A stretch of DNA of 50,592 nucleotides from assembly GCF_006438785.1 (NCBI RefSeq), contig NZ_RCZB01000009.1:1-50592 (forward strand), read 5' to 3'. The position numbers were made by a program, and so were the translations under genes. A model generated the notes under the pieces. It did no database searches. It worked only from the letters and a program-made list of their open reading frames with translations, and had not been told where the DNA came from. Positions within the stretch are counted from its first letter, which is position 1. Each line of letters opens with the position of its first letter. Positions 25,012 to 33,990 of the stretch are shown here, in pieces. This stretch comes from Rhodanobacter glycinis (GTDB lineage: Bacteria > Pseudomonadota > Gammaproteobacteria > Xanthomonadales > Rhodanobacteraceae).

Positions 25012-25889
25012 CGACGCAACAGCCGCCGCCACAGCTGCCCGGGAATCTGCAGCAGGAAATGCGTCCAGATGCCCAGCCAGACCGCGCAGGCCACCAGCGG
25101 GTTGCGCGCCGCCTGATCGTGCTGGCGGAACCAGCGCCACATGCCACGATGCTTGTAGCGGCTGACGAACACCGGCCGGTGCCGGCTGGAGCCGCCCTTG
25201 CCGTGCTGCACGTGGATATCGCCAGCGAGCAGCACCTGATAGCCGAGGTCGCGCACGCGCCGGCACAGATCCAGATCTTCGCAATGCAGGAAGTAGCCCT
25301 CGTCGAAACCACCGAGCCGCTGGAATATCTCGCGCGGCAACAGCATCACTGCACCGGACACCGCTTCCACCTCGATCACCTCGGCGGGGATCGCCTGCTC
25401 CACGTTGATCTTCTCGCCGGGGCGGCCGAGCAGGCTGTTGAGCGAGCGCCGCAGCAGCGGATCGCGTCGCCACGAAGCGGGATCAGGGTTGCCCTCGGCA
25501 TCGCCAACCACCACGCCGATCAGGCCGGCCTTCGGCCTGGCGGCAAGCAGGGCCAGCAGACGGCGCAAATCGTCCTCACGCAGCACACAATCGGGATTGA
25601 GCACCAGCAGTGCCTTGCCATGCGCCTGCTTGGCGGCAAGGTTCACTGCCGGGCCAAAACCCAGGTTGCGCTGGTTGTAGATCACCCTGAACCGCGCATC
25701 GTGCGCATGCGCACGCTCGATGGCCGGCGGTATGCCGTCACGCGAGGCGTTGTCGATCAGGATCAGCTCCAGCGACAAGCTGCTGGCCAGCACCGAGCGC
25801 ACGCACTCCCGCTGTGTGGGGCCGCTGTCGGCGGACACCACGATCACGCTGAGTGCCAGCGAAAAGGGGGAGTAGTTGGAGTCGGTCAT
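25008..25889 (-). CDS. Family 2 glycosyltransferase (rhamnosyltransferase-like)
   Basis: 293 residues. GT-A fold: SVIVVSADSG start, LILIDNASRDG, NLGFGPAVNLAAKQA, and LVLNPDCVL where the metal-binding acidic motif lies; then SGAVMLLPREIFQRLGGFDEGYFLHCEDLDLCRRVRDLGY (in parts), the signature of WbbL-like rhamnosyl/glycosyl transferases. A single hydrophobic stretch near the C-terminus (VACAVWLGIWTHFLL) may attach it to the inner membrane. The product is likely a surface polysaccharide or glycolipid. ATG at 25889 is preferred over the TTG at 25943. Confidence 0.9.
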   Translation of the reverse strand: MTDSNYSPFSLALSVIVVSADSGPTQRECVRSVLASSLSLELILIDNASRDGIPPAIERAHAHDARFRVIYNQRNLGFGPAVNLAAKQAHGKALLVLNPDCVLREDDLRRLLALLAARPKAGLIGVVVGDAEGNPDPASWRRDPLLRRSLNSLLGRPGEKINVEQAIPAEVIEVEAVSGAVMLLPREIFQRLGGFDEGYFLHCEDLDLCRRVRDLGYQVLLAGDIHVQHGKGGSSRHRPVFVSRYKHRGMWRWFRQHDQAARNPLVACAVWLGIWTHFLLQIPGQLWRRLLRR

Positions 25890-25989
25890 GGCCACCGCGC
25901 AAGTATGCGCGGAGATCCCCAACGGGAGAACCGGCATCCGCAAAATGAACCGGAAAATTCATGCAGCAACAGGCGCGCAGACAGCGCGA

Positions 25990-26730
25990 TCAGTCCTCGT
26001 CGTGCTGACCCAGCACGGCCGGCAGGGACTGCGGCATATCGCCATCGCGGCGGAACAGCCACGGTTGCTCGCGATACCAGCCGCACAATTGCCAGCCGCG
26101 CAGGCGGTGTTGCCGGTTACGCTCGCGATCCCACAGCACGATGCCGCGGCCGTTGTCGGTGTGCGCCGCAAACCAGCGGCCAGCGGGACTGAATGCCATC
26201 TGCGGCCCCACGCCATCGATCACGCTGCCATCGGCAAAAAGATAGCTGCCGTGGCGATGATCCACGCGGCCGCCGCACGGGTCGATCAGCGTGTCATCGG
26301 CGTGCTGCCAGAAGGGCAGTTGCAACTCGATGATTTCTGCGGGCGGGCCGATTGGCGCGTTTGCCAATTCGGGCCATTCGGCAGCTGCCGGTGTCATCGA
26401 TGCACGGCGCAGGTCGCGATCCAGCCACGCCTCCCATCCGGCCAGCAGCGTGTATCCGGCCAGCGCACCAAGCAAGGCCGCGCCCCAGGCAAACGCATCG
26501 CCACCGAGCGCCCGTTGCAACGCGAACAGCACACCCGGCAAACCCCAGCGCAGCCCGCGCCGGATCCATCCGACATGCCCGGCGGCGAGCCGTTGCTGCA
26601 GCAACGGTACGGCGGCCACCAGCGCGAACAGCAGTGGCAGGCCGAGCCACCACGGCAACAGAGCCAGCAAGACGAGCCACGCCAGCGCCGGCAGCAGCGG
26701 ATTCCGCATCAGCCAGCGGCGCCGGGCCAT
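25990..26730 (-). CDS. Membrane protein of unknown function
   Basis: 246 residues. The N-terminal third has two or three hydrophobic segments (about 9-45 and 64-98) separated by an Arg-rich loop. The rest is soluble with repeated Trp and short beta-like stretches (GSYLFADGSVIDGVG, FSPAGRWFAAHTDNGRGIVLWDRE), which recall a fragment of a beta-propeller. I do not recognise a named family. It follows purL by 29 bases on the same strand and may be cotranscribed. Confidence 0.7.
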   Translation of the reverse strand: MARRRWLMRNPLLPALAWLVLLALLPWWLGLPLLFALVAAVPLLQQRLAAGHVGWIRRGLRWGLPGVLFALQRALGGDAFAWGAALLGALAGYTLLAGWEAWLDRDLRRASMTPAAAEWPELANAPIGPPAEIIELQLPFWQHADDTLIDPCGGRVDHRHGSYLFADGSVIDGVGPQMAFSPAGRWFAAHTDNGRGIVLWDRERNRQHRLRGWQLCGWYREQPWLFRRDGDMPQSLPAVLGQHDED

Positions 26731-26759
26731 TGCTCAGCGCCGCGTTACGCGATGTGCGA

Positions 26760-29700
26760 TCAGCCGCACCACACGCGCGCATTGCGGAACATGCGCATCC
26801 ACGGCGAGTCCTCGCCCCACTGTTCCGGATGCCAGCTCAGCTGCACGCTGCGGAACACGCGCTCGGGGTGCGGCATCATGATCGTCACGCGGCCATCGGC
26901 GGCGGTGAAGCCGGCCAGGCCACCGGGCGAGCCATTGGTGTTGAGCGGAAAGTTCTCGGTCGGCTTGCCGCGGTTGTCGACGAAGCGCACCGCGCCGCTC
27001 GACTTGGACGGGCTGCACGCCTGCGGAAAACTGACCCGACCTTCGCCGTGCGCCACCGCCACCGGAATCCGCGAGCCGGTCATGCCCTTGAAGAACAGGC
27101 TCGGCGAATCGAGGATCTCCAGCGTGACCAGCCGCGACTCGTACTGCTCCGACGCGTTGCGCAGGAACTTCGGCCAATGCTGCGCGCCGGGGATGATCTC
27201 CTTCAGCTGCGCCAGCATCTGGCAGCCGTTGCACACACCCAACGCGAACTTCGTCTCGTCGGCGAAGAACGCGGCGAACTGCGCACGCAGCATCTCGTTG
27301 TACAGGATCGATGTGGCCCAGCCGCGACCGGCACCGAGCACGTCGCCGTAGGAGAAACCGCCGCAGGCCGCGAAGCCGCGGAAGTCGGCCAGCTTGATCC
27401 GGCCGCTGGCCAGATCGGACATGTGCACATCGACCGCATCGAAACCGGCGCGGGTGAACGCGGCCGACATCTCGACCTGGCCATTGACGCCCTGCTCGCG
27501 CAGGACTGCGATGCGCGGACGCGCGCCGCTGGCGATCAGTGCCGCCGCCACGTCCTCTGCCGGATTGAAGCTGAGCTTCGGCGTGATGCCCGGATCGGCA
27601 TCGTCGAGTCGCCATTCGTGTTCGGCATCCGCGCTCTGCGGGTTGTCGCGCTGGCGCTGCATCGCGTAGCTGGTCTCGTTCCACGCCTTGAACAGGGTGC
27701 TCCAGTTCCACTTGAACAAGGTGTCGTCGCCGAGGAACAGCTTGATGCCGAGCTTCTCCTTCGGTCGACCGATGCGATAGCTGATGCCGGCCAGGTTGTA
27801 TTTGACCAGCAGCGCCTCGAACGCCTCGCGGTTCGCCTCGGCCACCTGCATCACCGCGCCGAGTTCCTCGTTGAACAACGCACGCAAGGTCGCCTCGGCC
27901 CAGCCGTCCAGATGGATTTCCAGGCCGCAATGTCCGGCGAAGGCCATCTCCAGCAAGGTGGTGATGGCGCCGCCATCGGAGCGGTCGTGATAGGCCAGCA
28001 GCAGGCCGTTCGCGTTCGCCTCCTGGACCAGCTCGAACAGCGCCTTCAATCGCTTTGCATCGTCCAGATCCGGCGGCACGCCACCGGAGCGGTTGAATAC
28101 CTGGGTCAGCGCGGAGCCGCCGAGGCGATCGCGTCCGGCACCCAGATCGATCAGCCACAGCATCGAGTTGCCGCGATCGAGCCTGATCTGCGGCGTGAGC
28201 GTGCGGCGCACGTCGCTGACGCGGGCGAACCCGGTGATCACCAGCGACACCGGCGACACCGTGCGCTGCTGCGTGTTGCCGTCCTGCCACACGGTCTGCA
28301 TCGACAGCGAGTCCTTGCCGACCGGGATCGAGATATCCAGCTGCGGGCACAGTTCCATGCCGATCGCCTTGACCGCATCGAACAGCGCAGCGTCTTCGCC
28401 GGGATGGTTGACCGCGGCCATCCAGTTCGCCGACAGGCGGATCTCGCCGAGGTTGTCGATCGCCGCAGCGGCCAGATTGGTGATTGCCTCGCCGACCGCC
28501 AACCGCGCCGCATCGGCGCTGTTGAGCAGCGCCACCGGCGCGCGCTCGGCCATCGCCATCGCCTCGCCGGCATAGCCATCGAAATCGGCGATGGTCACCG
28601 CGCAATCGGCCACCGGCACCTGCCACGGACCAACCATCGGATCGCGATGGTTCAGCCCGCCGACGGTGCGGTCGCCGATGGTGATCAGGAAATTCTTGCT
28701 GCCCACCGTGGGCAGACGCAGCACACGCAGCAGCGCCTCGTCCATGCCGATGCCGGTGAGATCGGGCAACAGGTCGATGCGCGGCTTGATCCGTTTCGCG
28801 TCGCGATGCATCCGCGGCGGCTTGCCGAACAGCACGTCCATCGGCAGGTCGATCACGCTCAGCTCGCGGCGCGGATCGGTCAGCACCAGCTGGCGTTCGA
28901 CCGTGGCGTCGCCGACCACCGCGTACGGGCAGCGCTCGCGCACGCACATCGCCTCGAACTCGGCCAGGTTTTCCGGGCCGATCGCCAGCACGTAACGTTC
29001 CTGCGACTCGTTGCTCCATACCTGCATCGGCGACAGCGAAGGATCGTCGCAGGGGATCTTCGAAAGATCGATCACGCCGCCGACGCCTGCGTCATTGAGC
29101 AGTTCGGGAATCGCGTTGGACAGGCCGCCGGCGCCGACGTCATGCACGCTGACGATCGGATTGTTCTCGCCGCGCGCGCAGCAGGCGTCGATGACTTCCT
29201 GGCAGCGCCGTTCCATCTCGGCGTTGTCGCGCTGCACCGAGGCGAAGTCGAGTTCGGCACTCGACGCACCGCCGGCGACCGACGAGGCCGCGCCGCCGCC
29301 CAGCCCGATCAGCATCGCCGGGCCGCCCAGCACGATCACCTTGTTGCCCGGCTGCACCGCGCGCTTGAGCACGTGGCCAGCACGCAGGTTCGCGAGCCCG
29401 CCGGCCAGCATGATCGGCTTGTCGTAGCCGCGGCGCAGGCCGGCTTCACCGGTCTCGTGCTCGTAGCTGCGGAAATAGCCGCCCAGGCACGGACGGCCGA
29501 ATTCGTTGTTGAACGCGGCGGCGCCGAGCGGGCCATCACGCATGATCTCGAACGCGCTAGCCATCCGTGGCGGCAGCGGGCGCTCCACTTCCCACGGCTG
29601 CGGATGGCCGGGGATGCGCAGGTCGGACACCGAGAAACCGGTGAGGCCGGCCTTCGGCTTGCCGCCGCGACCGGTGGCGCCCTCATCGCGGATCTCGCCA

Positions 29701-30623
29701 CCGGCGCCGGTGGCCGCACCCGGCCACGGCGCGATCGCGGTGGGATGGTTGTGCGTCTCCACCTTGATCGCGAAGTCGATGCGCTCCTCGTGGCCGCGCC
29801 ACACACCATCGGTCGGGTCAGCAAAGAAACGCTTGCCGGTGCTGCCTTCGATCACCGCGGCGTTGTCCGAATACGCGGACAAGGTATGCGCGGGCGAATG
29901 CTGATGGGTGTGCTTGATCATGCCGAACAGGGTCTTGTCCTGCTCCTCGCCATCGACCGTCCAGCTGGCGTTGAACACCTTGTGCCGGCAATGCTCGGAG
30001 TTCGCCTGGGCAAACATGAAAAGCTCGGCGTCGGTCGGGTCGCGACCGAGTTCGGCGTAACGCGCAACCAGGTATTCGATCTCGTCGTCGGCCAGCGCCA
30101 GGCCCAGCCGCGCGTTCGCCTCGGCCAGTGCCGCCTGCGGATCCGCACCGAGCGTGACATGCACCAGATCGCCGGGCGATCCGGCCAGGAACAGGCCTTG
30201 GGCGTCCTCGATCCGCTCCAGCACCGACTGCGTCATCGCGTCATGCAGCACGGCCATGATCGCCGCGTGGTCCGGCGCCTCGGCCGGCGGCAGGCCGGCG
30301 ACCTGCCAGGCCAGTCCGCGTTCCACCCGGCGCACGTCGAAACCGGCGCCGTGCAGGATGTCGGTGGCCTTGCTCGACCATGGCGAGATCGTGCCCAGCC
30401 GCGGCACCACCCACAGCGTGGCCGATTCGGGCGCGGCATCCTTCGCTTCGAGCACGGCCAGCAGCCGCTGGCGCAACGCACCCTCGGGCGCCGCATCGGC
30501 GTCGATGAAGTAGACGAACCACGACGCCTGGACGCGCACGCCGCGATGCAAAGCATCCAGGCGGGCATTCAGACGTTCGAGGCGAAACGGCGAGAGGGCG
30601 CTCTGCCCGTCGAGTACGATCAT
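26760..30623 (-). CDS. purL: Phosphoribosylformylglycinamidine synthase
   Basis: 1287 residues, the long single-chain form used in Gammaproteobacteria. Catalyses the ATP-dependent conversion of FGAR and glutamine to FGAM, step four of purine synthesis. Order: PurS-like N-terminal domain (1-150), linker (170-220), two AIRS-like synthetase halves (about 220-1000) with the metal-binding region YSDNAAVIEG, and KVETHNHPTAIAPWPGAATG and GRGGKPKAGLTGFSVSDL typical of the family; then a class I glutamine amidotransferase domain (from about 1035) with the nucleophile Cys in GVCNGCQML and the catalytic PHPER near the C-terminus. ATG at 30623. No anomaly seen. Confidence 0.98.
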   Translation of the reverse strand: MIVLDGQSALSPFRLERLNARLDALHRGVRVQASWFVYFIDADAAPEGALRQRLLAVLEAKDAAPESATLWVVPRLGTISPWSSKATDILHGAGFDVRRVERGLAWQVAGLPPAEAPDHAAIMAVLHDAMTQSVLERIEDAQGLFLAGSPGDLVHVTLGADPQAALAEANARLGLALADDEIEYLVARYAELGRDPTDAELFMFAQANSEHCRHKVFNASWTVDGEEQDKTLFGMIKHTHQHSPAHTLSAYSDNAAVIEGSTGKRFFADPTDGVWRGHEERIDFAIKVETHNHPTAIAPWPGAATGAGGEIRDEGATGRGGKPKAGLTGFSVSDLRIPGHPQPWEVERPLPPRMASAFEIMRDGPLGAAAFNNEFGRPCLGGYFRSYEHETGEAGLRRGYDKPIMLAGGLANLRAGHVLKRAVQPGNKVIVLGGPAMLIGLGGGAASSVAGGASSAELDFASVQRDNAEMERRCQEVIDACCARGENNPIVSVHDVGAGGLSNAIPELLNDAGVGGVIDLSKIPCDDPSLSPMQVWSNESQERYVLAIGPENLAEFEAMCVRERCPYAVVGDATVERQLVLTDPRRELSVIDLPMDVLFGKPPRMHRDAKRIKPRIDLLPDLTGIGMDEALLRVLRLPTVGSKNFLITIGDRTVGGLNHRDPMVGPWQVPVADCAVTIADFDGYAGEAMAMAERAPVALLNSADAARLAVGEAITNLAAAAIDNLGEIRLSANWMAAVNHPGEDAALFDAVKAIGMELCPQLDISIPVGKDSLSMQTVWQDGNTQQRTVSPVSLVITGFARVSDVRRTLTPQIRLDRGNSMLWLIDLGAGRDRLGGSALTQVFNRSGGVPPDLDDAKRLKALFELVQEANANGLLLAYHDRSDGGAITTLLEMAFAGHCGLEIHLDGWAEATLRALFNEELGAVMQVAEANREAFEALLVKYNLAGISYRIGRPKEKLGIKLFLGDDTLFKWNWSTLFKAWNETSYAMQRQRDNPQSADAEHEWRLDDADPGITPKLSFNPAEDVAAALIASGARPRIAVLREQGVNGQVEMSAAFTRAGFDAVDVHMSDLASGRIKLADFRGFAACGGFSYGDVLGAGRGWATSILYNEMLRAQFAAFFADETKFALGVCNGCQMLAQLKEIIPGAQHWPKFLRNASEQYESRLVTLEILDSPSLFFKGMTGSRIPVAVAHGEGRVSFPQACSPSKSSGAVRFVDNRGKPTENFPLNTNGSPGGLAGFTAADGRVTIMMPHPERVFRSVQLSWHPEQWGEDSPWMRMFRNARVWCG

Positions 30624-30732
30624 GCGGGGAACGGCTGCTGTGCGAAGGAAACGCCTATTCTAGCCGATGCTGCAATACGGCATAACCGCCAGCCCAAACC
30701 CGCCCCGCACAGCCCTTCCGGGCCGATGGACC

Positions 30733-31506
30733 TCAGCTGCCCTTCTGCAACGCCTGCAGCAGCTGTTCCGGGGTGACGTAGCCGCCCAGCTCGCTGCCGT
30801 CCGGGCCGATGATCATCGGCGTGCCGGTGACGCCCAGCTTCAGGCCGAGATTGAACTGGTCCTTGACCGGGTTGGCGCACGTCGCCGGCGGTGGCGCGTG
30901 GCCTTCCTTCGCGGCGGTAAATGCGGCCTTGCGGTCGCTGGCGCACCATACCGACACCATCTCGGTATAGGTCGGCGTCGGTCGCCCGGCGGTGGTGGTC
31001 AGGCCTTCGCGCGGCCATGCCAGATATTCCACCGCGATGCCTTCCTTGTTGAACGCCGCCATGTGCTCGTGCAGCGCACGGCAGAAACCACAGTTGACGT
31101 CGGTGAACACGCTGATCGTGTATTTCGGATGCGGCGGCGCAAACACGATCCGCTGGGACGCCGGCACCTTGGCCAGTTCGTCCTTGCGAAAGCGGCTCCA
31201 GGCGGAATCGCTGACGTTCTGGCGCCGGCTCAGGTCGATCACATCGCCGTGCATCAGGTACTTGCCGTCGGTGCTTACGTAGATCATCTGGCCGGCGGCG
31301 ATGACCTGGTAGAAGCCGGGTATCGGCGCCACCTCGATCGAGTCGACCTGGACATTTGCCGACAGGTTCTTGACTGCCTGCCGCACCATCTGCGCGGCGG
31401 CCGGCGTCACCGTTGCGCCGACAACAGGCATCGCGCCACTTTCGGCTGCAACGGCGCTCGATGAAAGTCCGCCGATGCATAGCGCCAGCAACAGTTTCTT
31501 CAACAT
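30733..31506 (-). CDS. dsbC: Periplasmic disulfide isomerase, DsbC-like
   Basis: 257 residues. Signal peptide 1-20 (cleavage AVA|AES). An N-terminal dimerisation domain (about 30-95) with GFYQVIAAGQMIYVSTDGKYLMHGDVIDL, typical of DsbC, then a thioredoxin fold with the active site CGFC at 139-142 (E. coli has CGYC) and the cis-Pro loop GTPMIIGPDG. It repairs wrong disulfides in the periplasm, being kept reduced by DsbD. ATG 31506 has a GAGG ribosome binding site 7 bases before; the longer frame upstream lacks a signal peptide. It lies upstream of purL in the same direction, 109 bases apart, and is divergent from the dioxygenase gene. Confidence 0.93.
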   Translation of the reverse strand: MLKKLLLALCIGGLSSSAVAAESGAMPVVGATVTPAAAQMVRQAVKNLSANVQVDSIEVAPIPGFYQVIAAGQMIYVSTDGKYLMHGDVIDLSRRQNVSDSAWSRFRKDELAKVPASQRIVFAPPHPKYTISVFTDVNCGFCRALHEHMAAFNKEGIAVEYLAWPREGLTTTAGRPTPTYTEMVSVWCASDRKAAFTAAKEGHAPPPATCANPVKDQFNLGLKLGVTGTPMIIGPDGSELGGYVTPEQLLQALQKGS

Positions 31507-31759
31507 CACCAACCTCGTTCGATCTGATCCGCGCGCACGCTGCGACGGTAAGAGCCGCATTCTCGCACAGGCGGCTGAACCCTCCTCGGACGTGGCTGGG
31601 GACCACCGCGGCAAAAAGATGCCTCCTGCATCGGCACAACAGTGAACATGGCGCCGTTCGATGGTAAATTTCCACGTTCCAGGCTCCCGAGACGGCTCAT
31701 CGCCCTCTTACCGTGCACTGGCTTCCCCCCAAGGGTTCGAACCGGCAGACGGAGTCATC

Positions 31760-32434
31760 TTGATCATTTGTGCTCCCAACGTATTGACCGCCGAGGAACT
31801 CGGCGCGATACGCAACGAACTTCGTGACGCTTCGTTCGTCGACGGCGCCAGCACGGCTGGCTGGTCGGCACGCGAGGTCAAGAAGAACCTGCAGGTCGCC
31901 ATCAACACCGAGAGCTACGCCAAGCTGCAGGACATCGTGAGCACCGCCTTTTTGCGCAGTGCCATGCTGCAAATGGCCACCCTGCCGACCGCAACGACCC
32001 AGGTCCTGTTCAACCGCTATGACGTCGGCATGACCTATGGCCCGCATGTCGATGCGCCGGTGATGGGTGGCATCGGCAGTGCGGTGCGCAGCGACGTGGC
32101 GATCACCGTGTTCCTGTCCGACCCGAAAACCTATGACGGCGGCGATCTGGTCGTGGATGCCAATGGCATGGAATGCGGATTCAAGCTGGACGCCGGAGCC
32201 GCCATCGCCTACCCGGCCAACTCCCTGCACCACGTCAGCCCCGTAACCCAGGGCGCACGTTATGCCGCCGTCATCTGGGTGCAGAGCCAGGTACGCGATG
32301 CCGGCAAACGCGAACTGCTGTGGGACCTGGACAACGCCAAACGGCAGATCTTCAGCCGCGAAGGCAAAAGCGCGACGTTCGACGCCATCAGCAAATCGCA
32401 TGCAAACCTGCTGCGCATGTGGGCCGACGTGTAA
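31760..32434 (+). CDS. PiuC/YbiX-type Fe(II)/2-oxoglutarate dioxygenase (PKHD hydroxylase)
   Basis: 224 residues, matching the usual 225 or so of the family. The iron site is seen as YGPHVDAP (His96, Asp98) and SLHHVSPV (His157), with Arg167 in GARYAAVIWVQS for 2-oxoglutarate. VKKNLQVA and LFNRYDVGMTYG match the family pattern. Such genes are often iron-regulated and linked to siderophore receptors; no such neighbour is present here. The start is TTG at 31760 with GGAG ahead, chosen because upstream in-frame codons (31661) add 33 residues unlike the family. Its TAA stop lies inside the 4-bp target duplication of the downstream insertion element, so the coding sequence is intact. Confidence 0.9.
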   Translation: MIICAPNVLTAEELGAIRNELRDASFVDGASTAGWSAREVKKNLQVAINTESYAKLQDIVSTAFLRSAMLQMATLPTATTQVLFNRYDVGMTYGPHVDAPVMGGIGSAVRSDVAITVFLSDPKTYDGGDLVVDANGMECGFKLDAGAAIAYPANSLHHVSPVTQGARYAAVIWVQSQVRDAGKRELLWDLDNAKRQIFSREGKSATFDAISKSHANLLRMWADV

Positions 32435-32504
32435 CGGTAATCCCCCCGCAGGTTAGCTGACGCCAAAAGTGGAATTTTCTCGTAGTCTTTCCCGAGGAGG
32501 TTCC

Positions 32505-32771
32505 ATGAAAAAGTCCCGATTTACCGACAGCCAGATCCTGGCCGTGCTCAAGCAAGCCGAGGCCGGCACGCCGGTACCGCAGCTGTGCCGCGAGCACGGC
32601 ATCAGCTCGGCGACGTTCTACAAGTGGCGCAGCAAGTTCGGCGGCATGGATGCGTCGCTGATGTCCCAGCTCAAGGAACTGCAGGACGAGAACCGGCGCC
32701 TGAAGAAGATGTACGCCGATGCGCAGCTCAGTGCCGAGCTGCTGAAGGAGGCGATGGCAAAAAAATGGTGA
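32505..32771 (+). CDS. IS3-family transposase OrfA (helix-turn-helix protein)
   Basis: 88 residues. MKKSRFTDSQILAVLKQAE, then QLCREHGISSATFYKWRSKFGG: the HTH_Tnp_1 DNA-binding domain; the end (LKELQDENRRLKKMYADAQL) is a leucine-zipper helix used to pair with OrfAB. ATG at 32505 with a GAGGAGG-type site (CGAGGAGGTTCC). The frame ends just after a run of seven A. Confidence 0.95.
   Translation: MKKSRFTDSQILAVLKQAEAGTPVPQLCREHGISSATFYKWRSKFGGMDASLMSQLKELQDENRRLKKMYADAQLSAELLKEAMAKKW
32759..32765 (+). promoter_or_regulatory. A-AAA-AAA slippery heptamer for programmed -1 frameshift
   Basis: In the orfA frame the codons are GCA AAA AAA TGG TGA, so the heptamer is in the canonical X-XXY-YYZ phase. 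A -1 slip enters the orfB frame before the orfA stop, giving an OrfAB fusion transposase. Confidence 0.8.
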
Positions 32772-33592
32772 GGCCATCTCAACGCCGGGAGATGGCCCGA
32801 TGGGCGGTGGAGAAGGGGCGCACGAGTATCCGGCACGCCTGCCAGACGTTCGCATTGAGCGAGACCGACTATCGCTACCAGGCCAAGGCGAGCGAGGAGA
32901 ATGCGCGGATCGCCGACTGGCTGATCCGGCTGACCACCGCCTATCGCGACTGGGGTTTCGGCCTGTGCTTCCTGCATCTGCGCAACATCAAGGGCTTCGG
33001 CTGGAACCACAAGCGTGTCTATCGAATTTATCGGGAGCTCGAATTGAACCTGCGGATCAAGCCCAGGAAACGGATCGTGCGCGAGCGGCCCGAGCCATTG
33101 GCGGTACCTGAGGCGATCAACCAGGTGTGGTCGATGGACTTCATGCACGACCAGCTCAGCGATGGGCGCAGCTTCCGGCTGTTCAATGTGCTGGACGACT
33201 TCAACCGCGAAGGGCTTGGCATCGAGGTCGATCTGTCGCTGCCTGCGGCCCGCGTGATCCGCGCGCTGGAGCAGATCATCGAATGGCGTGGCAAGCCCGT
33301 CGCGATCCGCTGTGACAACGGGCCCGAATACATCAGCGGCGCCTTGCTGGGCTGGGCCGTACAGCGCAACATCCGGATCGACCATATCCAGCCGGGCAAG
33401 CCACAGCAGAACGCCTACGTCGAGCGCTACAACCGAACGGTACGTTATGCCTGGCTTGCACGAACCTTGTTCGACTCGATCGAACAGGTGCAGGACATGG
33501 CCACCCGCTGGCTATGGACATACAACCATGAGCGTCCGAATATGGCGCTCGGTGGCATCACGCCGATGCAGAAATTGGCACTCGCCGCTTAG
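32765..33592 (+). CDS. IS3-family transposase OrfB (DDE integrase core)
   Basis: 275 residues from ATG 32765, which overlaps orfA; the active protein is probably made as an OrfAB fusion. The DDE triad is seen: Asp in QVWSMDFMHD, Asp in AIRCDNGPEYI, Glu in QQNAYVERYNRT. It also has the HTH_21 region (YRDWGFGLCFLHLRNIKGFGWNHKRVYRIYRE in parts) and the terminal YNHERPNMALGGITP. No damage seen, so the element should be able to move. Confidence 0.95.
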   Translation: MVRPSQRREMARWAVEKGRTSIRHACQTFALSETDYRYQAKASEENARIADWLIRLTTAYRDWGFGLCFLHLRNIKGFGWNHKRVYRIYRELELNLRIKPRKRIVRERPEPLAVPEAINQVWSMDFMHDQLSDGRSFRLFNVLDDFNREGLGIEVDLSLPAARVIRALEQIIEWRGKPVAIRCDNGPEYISGALLGWAVQRNIRIDHIQPGKPQQNAYVERYNRTVRYAWLARTLFDSIEQVQDMATRWLWTYNHERPNMALGGITPMQKLALAA

Positions 33593-33645
33593 CCCCACTT
33601 TTGATGTCAGTGAAAAGTGGGGGGATTACCTAACAAAAGCAAGGG

Positions 33646-33966
33646 TCAGGCTGGACTTCCCGAGGATGGTGCGGATTTTCTGGGTCTGCCGATTTTGGCG
33701 GGACCGGCCCGGCGTGAAAGTTGGGCCTCGATCGCGGCGCGGAAGCAATCGGCTCCATACGCGTGCTGACGCTGCAGATGCAGCCGGATGCTGTCCAGTT
33801 CATCGGGCACGATGGCCTGCTCGACAAGGGCGCGATAAGCCGCACAGCGTTCGGCCGGGTTGGCGCCGAGGCCCACATAGGACGGGTGGGGTCGAATCAG
33901 TGGACTGACCACGGCCAGCGCATTGCTCGCGTAGCTTGACCACGGATAGTCGGCGGGACTGGCCCC
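33646..33966 (-). pseudogene. Truncated RAYT (REP-associated tyrosine transposase), C-terminal part
   Basis: Reading leftward from about 33966: DYPWSSYASNALAVVSPLIRPHPSYVGLG, then ANPAERCAAYRALVEQAI, then FRAAIEAQLSRR and KIGRPRK. This is the conserved tail of IS200-like Y1 RAYT transposases. The N-terminal catalytic part with HUH and Tyr is missing: sequence similarity breaks off near 33966, close to the RHS immunity gene. RAYTs mobilise REP units such as those at 16614-16694. Confidence 0.75.
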
Positions 33967-33990
33967 GAGGTTGCTGACCCCAGCTCTCCG

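Larger units (their letters stand above)
32436..33630 (+). mobile_element. Intact IS3-family (IS407-like) insertion sequence, 1195 bp
   Basis: The ends are GGTAATCCCCCC at 32436-32447 and its complement GGGGGGATTACC at 33619-33630. The similarity continues inward with a gap (GACGCCAAAAGTGG against GACATCAAAAGTGG). The flanks are TAAC at 32432-32435 and TAAC at 33631-33634, a 4-bp target duplication as expected for the IS407 group. It carries orfA and orfB in the -1 relationship. Undamaged ends, frames and duplication suggest a recent insertion. Confidence 0.93.

Noticed and set aside
26352..30776. Plus-strand open frame of 1474 residues and a minus-strand frame of 761 residues over purL
   Set aside because: Arg/His/Ala-rich shadows of the purL frame without any motif; purL itself is complete and conserved.
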